NCBI GenBank assembly: GCA_964484325.1
Contig: CAZAEE010000004.1
Coordinates: 16,043-80,042, forward strand
Source: CAYLXX01 sp964484325
Lineage (GTDB): Bacteria; Patescibacteriota; Microgenomatia; UBA1406; GWC2-37-13
DNA length: 64,000 bases
Reading direction: 5' to 3'
Shown: positions 45,354 to 52,642 of the stretch, piece by piece
How positions within the stretch are numbered: position 1 is the stretch's first letter
How the letters are laid out: every line of letters begins with the position of its first letter
Program-made: the position numbers and the translations under genes
The notes under the pieces: model-generated
Told to the model about the DNA's origin: nothing
Database searches by the model: none
What the model saw: only the letters and a program-made list of their open reading frames with translations

Positions 45354-46019
45354 ATGAAAACCCTCATTATTTCCGATACTCATCTGGACTTTCCTTTTGA
45401 ACAATCCAAGCTCGATTTTTTAAAAAAAATTATTACTGGATCTGATCGCGTCATTATAAACGGCGACTTCTGGGATGGGCAACAGATTACTTTTGATTCA
45501 TTTGTTAAATCTCGCTGGTCTGAACTGTTTCCGTTACTACTTGCTAAAAAAGCAGTTTACATTTACGGTAATCATGACTTAAAAAAATACGCCGATGAGC
45601 GCGTGAATCTTTTCTCAGATAAGCAGCATACTCGTTACAAGCTCAAGGTCAAAAACAAACATCTCATTTTTGAACACGGTAATCGCCTCTATCGCTTTGT
45701 CGATGAGGCTCCTTTGAAAGTCTTAACTCCCTCAGGATTTATCATGAAGTTTATTGCCTTTCACATCGAAAAACCTCTTATTAAACTACTTGGTCCTAAA
45801 ATCATTAAAAGTGCTGGTAAAAAATACAATGACATCATTAAAAAAAAGATCAAAAAGGAGCTGAAAAAAAACGAAATTTTCGTGTGCGGTCACACTCACT
45901 CCGCCGAGTACAGTCCGGATGAACAGTTTATCAATTCTGGCTTCATGAAGTACGGTATTGCTCAGTATATTTTGATTCATGATGACACAATTACTCTTAA
46001 AGAAGAGTATTACGATTAA
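45354..46019 (+). CDS. Calcineurin-like metallophosphoesterase
   Basis: 221 residues. The dimetal motifs are all visible: ISDTHLD (D-x-H) at residues 6-12, NGDFWDG (GD), YGNHD (GNHD), FEHGNRL (H) and VCGHTHSAEY (GHTH). The arrangement resembles UDP-2,3-diacylglucosamine pyrophosphatase LpxH-like and YkuE-like enzymes, but substrate cannot be deduced, and no lipid A genes are seen. It starts 5 bp after fusA without its own clear promoter, so it is probably co-transcribed with the translation operon. Confidence 0.85.
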   Translation: MKTLIISDTHLDFPFEQSKLDFLKKIITGSDRVIINGDFWDGQQITFDSFVKSRWSELFPLLLAKKAVYIYGNHDLKKYADERVNLFSDKQHTRYKLKVKNKHLIFEHGNRLYRFVDEAPLKVLTPSGFIMKFIAFHIEKPLIKLLGPKIIKSAGKKYNDIIKKKIKKELKKNEIFVCGHTHSAEYSPDEQFINSGFMKYGIAQYILIHDDTITLKEEYYD

Positions 46020-46023
46020 CTGC

Positions 46024-46053
46024 TTGACAAGGTAAACGATCGTTTACTATAAT
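46024..46053 (+). promoter_or_regulatory. dinB promoter with a perfect 16-bp palindrome filling the spacer
   Basis: TTGACA (46024-46029), 18-bp spacer, TATAAT (46048-46053), 5 nt to ATG 46059. GTAAACGATCGTTTAC (46032-46047) is a perfect inverted repeat lying between the boxes, an ideal repressor operator. Its core AAAC-N4-GTTT has the geometry of the Gram-positive SOS box GAAC-N4-GTTC. Confidence 0.7.
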
Positions 46054-46058
46054 AAATC

Positions 46059-47279
46059 ATGCTCCAAGTACGTTCATGGCCAAGTGTCATACTCCATCTA
46101 GATGGCGATGCATTTTTTTCTTCAGTTATTCAAGCACTGCATCCTGAACTCAAAGGAAAACCACTGGTAACCGGTCGCGAACGGGGCATTGCGGTGGCAG
46201 TTTCCTATGAAGCAAAAAAATATGGGGTTGAACGCTGTATGACTATTTCTCAGGTGCGAAAACTCTGTCCTTCTTGCATCATTATGAGCTCTGACTACAG
46301 TATGTACTCGCTTTTTTCTCGAAAAATGTTTGAGATACTCAGGCGCTATAGTCCATATGTTGAAGAGTACTCTGTCGATGAAGCATTCGCTGATTTAAAA
46401 GGCCTCCGCAGACCGCTTCATATGAACTATCGTGAGATTGGTCAAGCAGTCAAAAATGAGATTGAAAACACATTGGGTATCAGTATATCAGTTGGAATAT
46501 CACTGACTAAGTCGCTGGCGAAGCTAGCTTCTTCATATCGGAAACCTTCGGGCCTCGTCGTCATTGATGGTCTTCTCATTGAACAATTTTTACGAACTAT
46601 TCCTATTAAAAAAGTTTGGGGTATCGGCGAAAACACCGGTTCATATCTTCAAAAAATTGGTCTTGATACGATAGGCAAATTTGTCGCGAAGCCTGAGTCG
46701 TTCATTCTGAAACATCTTTCCAAGCCGTACTGGGAGATCTGGCGCGAACTCCATGGCGAAAAAGTGTTTGAGTTAGACACTCATGATAAAACTACTTATA
46801 AGTCAATCCAAGACACAGGTACCTTCTGGCCGGCGACGAATAATCCTGATGTATTATGGTCAAAACTACTCAGTCACATTGAAAGTGCTTTCGAAAAAGC
46901 TCGTCACTTCGGCTATAGCGTCAAACGGATCTCGATTTTTTTAAAAACTCAGAAATTTACCTATCATGCAACCGAAATCAAACTTCCTACCCAGACTCTC
47001 TATCCCCTTCTGATTCATCAACTTATAAAAAGACACTTTTATCAAATTTATAAACAAGGAGTCTTGTATCGAGCAACAGGCTGCACTATCTCTGAGCTTG
47101 AAGACAATACTCTTATGCAAGCATCTCTTTTTGATACTGAAGAACATCAGGAAAAAGCCAAAAAAGTCTATCCGTTGTTTGAGAAAGGAGACATCGACTT
47201 TGGCACGAGTCTGTTTAATAAAAAAAAGAAAGACAAAGATCCTCTTCAAAAACTCAATATACCAATACTATCTTCCTAA
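46059..47279 (+). CDS. dinB: Y-family DNA polymerase IV
   Basis: 406 residues. The palm catalytic residues are in LHLDGDAFFSSV and EEYSVDEAFADL; the finger motif VAVSYEAKKYGVERCMT and the HhH region IKKVWGIGENTGSYLQKIGLDTIG are present, followed by the little-finger domain. It performs error-prone lesion bypass. The start has a TATAAT 5 nt upstream, and the palindromic operator in its promoter suggests damage control. No beta-clamp box was recognised with certainty at the C-terminus. Its last 12 bp overlap convergent nth. Confidence 0.95.
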   Translation: MLQVRSWPSVILHLDGDAFFSSVIQALHPELKGKPLVTGRERGIAVAVSYEAKKYGVERCMTISQVRKLCPSCIIMSSDYSMYSLFSRKMFEILRRYSPYVEEYSVDEAFADLKGLRRPLHMNYREIGQAVKNEIENTLGISISVGISLTKSLAKLASSYRKPSGLVVIDGLLIEQFLRTIPIKKVWGIGENTGSYLQKIGLDTIGKFVAKPESFILKHLSKPYWEIWRELHGEKVFELDTHDKTTYKSIQDTGTFWPATNNPDVLWSKLLSHIESAFEKARHFGYSVKRISIFLKTQKFTYHATEIKLPTQTLYPLLIHQLIKRHFYQIYKQGVLYRATGCTISELEDNTLMQASLFDTEEHQEKAKKVYPLFEKGDIDFGTSLFNKKKKDKDPLQKLNIPILSS

Positions 47280-47903
47280 CGCTTTTGTTAAAGGACAGTT
47301 GGCGTGATCGTGAGGACGGGCGGTGCAATAGGTTCGCCCGTATAAAATCAACCGAAGAGAAAAATCTATCCATTCATCTTTGGGAATAATTGCCATCAAG
47401 TCTTGTTCGATTTTCACAGGATCAGTGTTGGTTGTGAGTCCGAGCACATTTGATAAACGTTTTACGTGAGTATCAACTACAATACCTTCAGGCTTATGGT
47501 AAATATATCCCAGAATTACATTGGCAGTCTTGCGGGCGACGCCAGGTAAAGTCAACAGATCTTCCATAGTGTCAGGTACTTTACCACTATATTTCTCTTT
47601 GATGATTTTAACAGTTTTCAGGATATTTTTGGCTTTGTTATTATAAAACGTCACTGGCTTAATATCTTGAGTGAACTCTGCTGGATTGGCTTTCACATAA
47701 TCATCAAGATTCGTATATTTTTTAAATAAATTCTCGGTCACTTTATTAACGAGTTTGTCTGTGCATTGTGCAGACATTATTGTCGCAATCAAAAGTTCAA
47801 GAGGATTCGAGTAATGCAAGGCAATCTTTGCTTCTTTAAATAGTTTCTTCAACTCTTTGATAATGATCATTACCTTCTTTTTTCGTTTATCAATAGTATC
47901 CAT
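47268..47903 (-). CDS. nth: Endonuclease III-like DNA glycosylase/AP lyase lacking the normal 4Fe-4S ligand set
   Basis: 211 residues. The helix-hairpin-helix LPGVARKTANVIL carries the catalytic Lys125 and VVDTHVKRL the catalytic Asp144, so the bifunctional chemistry should be intact (removal of oxidised pyrimidines). The C-terminus, which normally holds C-x6-C-x2-C-x5-C for an iron-sulphur cluster, here has only C193 and C203. TAAAAT ends 7 nt before the start. It follows mutY after 5 bp on the same strand with its own box. Confidence 0.93.
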   Translation of the reverse strand: MDTIDKRKKKVMIIIKELKKLFKEAKIALHYSNPLELLIATIMSAQCTDKLVNKVTENLFKKYTNLDDYVKANPAEFTQDIKPVTFYNNKAKNILKTVKIIKEKYSGKVPDTMEDLLTLPGVARKTANVILGYIYHKPEGIVVDTHVKRLSNVLGLTTNTDPVKIEQDLMAIIPKDEWIDFSLRLILYGRTYCTARPHDHANCPLTKALGR

Positions 47904-47908
47904 ATGAG

Positions 47909-48709
47909 TTATTTTATACTATAACAATCGTTTTTTTGTATGATAAAACTCTCTTTTAGAAGCTCCTGAAGAACTTTGTCGAGTTTTTCTTTTTTATACG
48001 GCAGTAAATAAATATCTTTTTTTGATAATGAGCTCTTCTTCAAAAGTTCTCGCAGTATGGCTCCTCGAATCTGGCGATTCGAACCAACAAAAGCTGATTG
48101 AATCAGATAGTGTTTGCTATTTTTATTCGGGTTCTCAACCTGTTTTGCAAGATATGTGCCGTAATCCATCAGTGCATAATACCATTCACGAGGATTTTTT
48201 TTGTCAAGTGTTTTTTCAACAAGCGGCAAAATCTCTTTATCAGAAATGTTAGTTTGATCTGGAAAAAAATGATGAATAAAAACTCGTCGGATGTTTGTCT
48301 CGATAAAAACCTTCGGCATGTTAAAAGCAAATGCCAGAATCAACCCAGCTGTTGTTTCACCAATGCCAGGAAATTCTATAAGAATCTTATAATTTTGTGG
48401 AAGGGAGCTCTTATATTGACTAACAATCAACTCGGCAATTTTTTTAAGATATAAAGCTCTTCTGTTATAACCTATACCACTCCAAACACGCAATACTTCT
48501 CTATTGGAGGCAGTGACTAACGCTCTCCACGTGGGAAACATTTTAATAAACTCTTTATACTTGACTAAAACTCTTGATACCTGTGTCTGCTGTAGCATAA
48601 TTTCAGAGACAACAATACGATAGGAATCAGTCGTGTTTCTCCAGGGCAAATCCCGTCGATTTTTGATATAATAATCCTTAATTAACTTTGAAAATAAGTT
48701 TACATGCAT
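47909..48709 (-). CDS. mutY: MutY-like adenine DNA glycosylase without 4Fe-4S cluster
   Basis: 266 residues. LPWRNTTDSYRIVVSEIMLQQTQVSRV carries the catalytic Glu36 of MutY, and PGIGETTAGLILAF is the HhH. The position of the second catalytic acid (Asp in LDGNVKRV of E. coli) is Glu137 in FIETNIRRV. The sole cysteine is near the C-terminus, so the iron-sulphur cluster is absent, and the NUDIX-like 8-oxoG domain is replaced by a short winged-helix-like tail. It may be MutY or a related glycosylase of other specificity. TATAAG ends 8 nt before ATG. Confidence 0.8.
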   Translation of the reverse strand: MHVNLFSKLIKDYYIKNRRDLPWRNTTDSYRIVVSEIMLQQTQVSRVLVKYKEFIKMFPTWRALVTASNREVLRVWSGIGYNRRALYLKKIAELIVSQYKSSLPQNYKILIEFPGIGETTAGLILAFAFNMPKVFIETNIRRVFIHHFFPDQTNISDKEILPLVEKTLDKKNPREWYYALMDYGTYLAKQVENPNKNSKHYLIQSAFVGSNRQIRGAILRELLKKSSLSKKDIYLLPYKKEKLDKVLQELLKESFIIQKNDCYSIK

Positions 48710-48741
48710 AAATGTAGCTTATATTCTAAGCGATAACACGT

Positions 48742-49353
48742 ATGGAATCCACTACTCAACCGCAATCAAATATTAAATCAAGCTCTTTAGATATGAAAAA
48801 TATTTTCATTGGCGCGCTTTTACTAATTATTGGACTAATTGGAGGATACTTAATCGCCTCAAAGTCTTCAGCTAAACCACAAAATACAAACACTACAATG
48901 TATCCGACTCCTACAATGGCGCTCTCACCAACTTCAGATAGTACCACAAATACTAATTATCAGAAACCAACAGTGGTAATGTTATCTCCTACTGATACCG
49001 CTCAAAACTTTTACGTTAACTACAATACGTGCATAACTAACGAAGACCGCAATCCGTCAGGAAAAAATAGAATTGAAGTTTGTGGTGAAAAATATAAGCA
49101 ATATTTAACAAGTTCTTTATATGAGGTACTTAAATCTCATTATAATTTACCAGATGATCCACTACTTTGTTCTCAAGCTTATTATGACAGCTCATCAATA
49201 CAAGCTAAAGAGATTTCTACACAAGGAAAAAATGCAATAGTGATTGTTTATGCTACACATCTTGGGGCTGGTCAACCATCACACATGAATGTGAATCTTA
49301 TTGAAGAAAACAACCAGTGGCTGCTTGACAATGTCGAATGCTCACGGTTTTAA
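48742..49353 (+). CDS. Membrane-anchored extracellular protein, unknown function
   Basis: 203 residues: one helix (about 20-43, IFIGALLLIIGLIGGYLIAS), a Thr/Pro/Ser linker (YPTPTMALSPTSDSTTNT) and a soluble domain with two cysteine pairs (TCITNEDRNPSGKNRIEVCGEKY; LLCSQAY). The fold with a C-terminal NLIEENNQWLLDNVEC resembles DUF4878/NTF2-like domains, by pattern only. It is divergent from mutY, whose start is 32 bp away. Confidence 0.65.
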   Translation: MESTTQPQSNIKSSSLDMKNIFIGALLLIIGLIGGYLIASKSSAKPQNTNTTMYPTPTMALSPTSDSTTNTNYQKPTVVMLSPTDTAQNFYVNYNTCITNEDRNPSGKNRIEVCGEKYKQYLTSSLYEVLKSHYNLPDDPLLCSQAYYDSSSIQAKEISTQGKNAIVIVYATHLGAGQPSHMNVNLIEENNQWLLDNVECSRF

Positions 49354-49361
49354 TTCTCTCC

Positions 49362-49389
49362 TTGACAATCTGGTAAATACCAGTAAAAA
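49362..49389 (+). promoter_or_regulatory. Promoter with palindromic spacer upstream of the 49401 gene
   Basis: TTGACA (49362-49367), 16-bp spacer, TAAAAA (49384-49389), 11 nt to ATG. CTGGTAAATACCAG (49370-49383) is an inverted repeat (6-bp arms, 2-bp centre) filling the spacer, like the dinB promoter but of different sequence. Confidence 0.5.
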
Positions 49390-49400
49390 TAATCTATATT

Positions 49401-50762
49401 ATGAAAGTTGAAAAACAGCTGAAAACTGTGAACTGGAAAAACGTGTTTTCGTTGTTTGGTGTTATTTCGTTGGTACTTAGTGTTATCTGGATAGGTATAA
49501 TGTCTAATAACCAAAACTTCAACCCTCAATCAATGGCTGCGCGTAGGACATCTCCCACTCCTACTTCTGGATCTGGGATGACTCTCACCAGTGAGACGTA
49601 TCAACTCAATCATCCGGGTACTAATTGCCTCGGAGTAGATGACTCACTTCACTGGGCTGCAGCGGGATCGCTACAACCAGGTGAGGAATATACTTTTACA
49701 CCATCACATCTTTCCTGTCGCGGTGAAGTACCTGGTATAACTACTAAGCTTACTTGGGATTCTTCCAATCTCGAACTTTCTAGCGTTGTTCCTTATCCAG
49801 ACTATACTTCAGAAGATCCTGAACAACAAGGTAAAACAATTGTCGCCCCTCATGTGGGAAATACTGCGGCGCTCTGTATGTTTCCTGATGCACCTGATTC
49901 AACTACAACGTATAACTATACTATAAGAGTCAGAAATGTTGGCACAACAACCGCAACAAACATTCACGTAGATGGAGATTGGAACGATGGCTGGGAGATT
50001 TTTTACTATCATCGGTGTATTAACGCCGACGCTGACCACGATGGATTCAATGACTCGCTTGAACATCTTACGAGTGAGCTAACTTATCACACAGACTATC
50101 CACCAAACGGAGGTTATCAACGGTACACTCACTATATAGGAAGTAATTACCTAAGAACTGCAGGATCAGATACCCAAAATGACCAAGTCGACTTTTACCC
50201 ACCAGACTTTAATGATGATAATCGAGTTGATTCGACAGATGTAGCCAGTGTTTCAGCCCACTTAGGTGAAGGTAATGGGGTGTCAATGAGTCTTATTGGG
50301 GCTAATCCACAAGATCCCTATTACTTCGGTAATCAGTTTCTGGTTTGGAGACGATATGACTTAAATGGAGATGGTTATGTGAATCAGGCTGACCTAAACT
50401 GGTCACAAGCTCTTGTTGGTCAACCTATACCTATGCAAACTGATATTTTGCAACCAATCACGAACATAACTATGCCTACTGCCAATAGCGTTGTCTCTGC
50501 AGGGACTGATGTCGAAGTTGGTGCTTTTGCAGCAGATAATCAAGCTGTGTCAAGAGTAGATATGTATGTTGATGGAACCTTTTTATGTACAGCTAATGGA
50601 CCAAACTCATCGGCTCACAATCCCGGCCTCCCTCCCAATCCTGAATTTTATTGTTGGTGGCATACACCAAAAAGAAGAGCTACTCACACAGTTTATTCAA
50701 AAGTCTACGACGGCTCAGGTAATACTTCAGTAAGTAGTACAATTACTGTAAATGCACAATAA
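49401..50762 (+). CDS. Membrane-anchored extracellular protein with dockerin-like EF-hand pair and Ig-like domain
   Basis: 453 residues. N-terminal helix (about 15-36, VFSLFGVISLVLSVIWIG), a TPTPTSGSG linker, a beta-rich domain (about 55-210), a calcium-loop-like stretch DADHDGFNDSLEH, and a dockerin-like pair DFNDDNRVDSTDVASV / DLNGDGYVNQADLNW (about 272-335). The C-terminal ~100 residues form an Ig-like module (PITNITMPTANSVVSAGTDVEV) similar to that of the M64-like proteins. No enzyme motif was found. It likely mediates surface binding. Its N-terminus matches the remnant at 28639. Confidence 0.7.
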   Translation: MKVEKQLKTVNWKNVFSLFGVISLVLSVIWIGIMSNNQNFNPQSMAARRTSPTPTSGSGMTLTSETYQLNHPGTNCLGVDDSLHWAAAGSLQPGEEYTFTPSHLSCRGEVPGITTKLTWDSSNLELSSVVPYPDYTSEDPEQQGKTIVAPHVGNTAALCMFPDAPDSTTTYNYTIRVRNVGTTTATNIHVDGDWNDGWEIFYYHRCINADADHDGFNDSLEHLTSELTYHTDYPPNGGYQRYTHYIGSNYLRTAGSDTQNDQVDFYPPDFNDDNRVDSTDVASVSAHLGEGNGVSMSLIGANPQDPYYFGNQFLVWRRYDLNGDGYVNQADLNWSQALVGQPIPMQTDILQPITNITMPTANSVVSAGTDVEVGAFAADNQAVSRVDMYVDGTFLCTANGPNSSAHNPGLPPNPEFYCWWHTPKRRATHTVYSKVYDGSGNTSVSSTITVNAQ

Positions 50763-50774
50763 TTAAGTACAAGT

Positions 50775-51461
50775 ATGACTGATTCAAATGGTCCGGAAAC
50801 TCCCGAAACTCCAAGACAACCTGAGGCAAGTTTAGTTAATAAAGAAACTTCTCATAATGAGAATGCTATACGGGTTGAACCTGAAGCTGATTCGTATCAT
50901 AAATTTACAATCAATATTAATGATCCTGATTCCATATATGAATATTTTAAAGATAGAGCCAAAAGCATAAAAGATTCAAAAACGTTTACTGAAAGAGGGA
51001 CTGCCACTGAGATATTCAAGCTCGGCTCGCTTAATTTCAAAGATGATAGATTAACTAATATAGAAATTTATGGAATTCCAAGTGAAGATATGTTTAATTT
51101 TCAACTCAAAATCGAAGGCCAATCTCCTCTATCTATCAATAAGGATTTTCTAAAAAAAATACTAGGGGACAGATTCTCTGATGCTGATAGTCGTGATTGG
51201 TTCATTCGAGGAGATAATAAACCTTCTAACTATGTAGTAAATACTGAACTCAAAGGAACTGGATCTATTGAGCTAAAATCTGAAAATGCACTACAACCTT
51301 TTGAGAAACTTGATAGAAATTTTTTTAGAGAAAATTTAACCTCGTTTGCAAAGGTATCAAAGGATCTTATTGACGCTGTATATGAAGGTGATATTTGGAA
51401 TTTAAGAAAACCTTCTCCAAATGAAATTCTAGAGGTTCAAATTCCCTCTACATGGACATAA
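50775..51461 (+). CDS. Protein of unknown function, no membrane segment
   Basis: 228 residues, acidic and hydrophilic, with a low-complexity start (NGPETPETPRQPEAS) and a folded region from about residue 40 (HKFTININDPDSIYEYFKDR). No hydrophobic helix and no known motif were seen, so it is probably cytoplasmic. It follows the 49401 gene after 12 bp and is likely in the same transcript. It converges with 51467-52138, leaving 5 bp. Confidence 0.6.
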   Translation: MTDSNGPETPETPRQPEASLVNKETSHNENAIRVEPEADSYHKFTININDPDSIYEYFKDRAKSIKDSKTFTERGTATEIFKLGSLNFKDDRLTNIEIYGIPSEDMFNFQLKIEGQSPLSINKDFLKKILGDRFSDADSRDWFIRGDNKPSNYVVNTELKGTGSIELKSENALQPFEKLDRNFFRENLTSFAKVSKDLIDAVYEGDIWNLRKPSPNEILEVQIPSTWT

Positions 51462-51466
51462 ATCTT

Positions 51467-52138
51467 TTAATCAAGAAATTTGAACTCCGTAAGCATTACA
51501 TCTGTCAGTCGTGCTTCTGAAGGTTGAGGAGCAAAATTAAGAATGGCTACATATTTATCAGTTGTAAAAATTGCCATATAGTCAGCGTAACCCGGAGGAC
51601 CACCAATGTTGTCTAATCGTATTCCTCTAACTCCATTAATTTCTATGTCGCTTATGTTCACATCTTTGGGTAAACTTGCTTTAAACTGCTGTGCTTGATT
51701 CAACCAGTCTTGAGGGGACAACTTAGCATCATTTCTGGCGACAGAAATATGCGCGAGTGCTCTTTCACCAGGAGCTTTTCGGATAAACTCCATGTAGCCT
51801 TGACTTTTTGCTTGAAGATCAACAGGAGTAAAGTTATTCATATAAAGAATAGAAAAATGCAGATCTTGACTGGTATACGTTACCCAGTTGGACTCGGTAT
51901 TAACTTCCAGGTGCTGTGTGGGCAAAGGAGAGATTGTAATAATTTGGGTAGGAACCATGATTGTTGGTGTTGGAGCTATTGAAAGAGTCTGTTGAGACTT
52001 AGTACCTAAGAAATAACTCAATGAAGCAACTAACAATAAAAGTACAACGCCAATAATAATAAGTTTAACATCGATCTTATTAGAGGGTAAATGCGCTTCA
52101 GTATTACTTGTTTGGTTTGGGAGAGCATTTTGTTCCAT
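51467..52138 (-). CDS. Membrane-anchored extracellular protein, PsbP-like fold possible
   Basis: 223 residues: cytoplasmic N-terminus of 23, a helix (LIIIGVVLLLLVASLSYFLG), a Thr/Pro linker, then a domain starting WVTYTSQDLHFSILYMNNF and ending ARLTDVMLTEFKFLD. The (W/Y)-x-x-Y-x-S-x-x-x-x-F-S-I-x-Y opening and the F-K-F end are common in PsbP-like/DUF domains of this type. TATAAT (52147-52152, reverse) ends 8 nt before ATG, a leaderless layout. Function unknown. Confidence 0.65.
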   Translation of the reverse strand: MEQNALPNQTSNTEAHLPSNKIDVKLIIIGVVLLLLVASLSYFLGTKSQQTLSIAPTPTIMVPTQIITISPLPTQHLEVNTESNWVTYTSQDLHFSILYMNNFTPVDLQAKSQGYMEFIRKAPGERALAHISVARNDAKLSPQDWLNQAQQFKASLPKDVNISDIEINGVRGIRLDNIGGPPGYADYMAIFTTDKYVAILNFAPQPSEARLTDVMLTEFKFLD

Positions 52139-52265
52139 ATGAAATCATTATAATAGTTCACTTACTGTTTTAAATGCAATCGGGCGGCCTGAGTGATTCA
52201 CAGTTCGAACCGCTTTTAATCTCCTGGGATAAATTAATTGAGTCCTATAAAGAAATTAGAAAATT

Positions 52266-52556
52266 TTAAGCTTTATCTCGATGAAAGGCTCTATAAAGAT
52301 TGTTTGCTGTAGATAATAAACTTTCAATTGATTCCGTATAAGCTTCGACTTCCTCTTGAATCTGCTTTTCCAGACCTTCTCGATCTTCTAGAATTGCAAT
52401 TTCAGTTTGACTTATGGCGATCTGTTCTTTTAAATCCTTTATATGTGCGACTGCCTTAAAGGAATTACGTACTAGTTCGGTTTGATTTGCGTTGAATTCT
52501 GCATCTAATTGCTGGGTAACCTTATCTGTGTTTGTTTCTCTTTCAAATTCTGGCAT
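52266..52556 (-). CDS. Small coiled-coil protein, unknown function
   Basis: 96 residues, almost entirely charged helix with heptad-like leucine/isoleucine spacing (AHIKDLKEQIAISQTEIAILEDREGLEKQIQEEV). No membrane segment. A TATACT box lies about 9 nt before the start. Likely a cytoplasmic oligomer; nothing else can be said. Confidence 0.55.
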   Translation of the reverse strand: MPEFERETNTDKVTQQLDAEFNANQTELVRNSFKAVAHIKDLKEQIAISQTEIAILEDREGLEKQIQEEVEAYTESIESLLSTANNLYRAFHRDKA

Positions 52557-52642
52557 ATTTTTGGAAGTATAAATAATTGTAGAGATTATATCAGATTATT
52601 TTCATTAAAGCTTTTCCCTCTTAAGGCTCTATCATAATTAGC

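Noticed and set aside
52175..52215. tRNA-like piece with GTTCGAAC
   Set aside because: The flanks do not form a 5-bp T-stem and no acceptor or anticodon arm can be folded around it.
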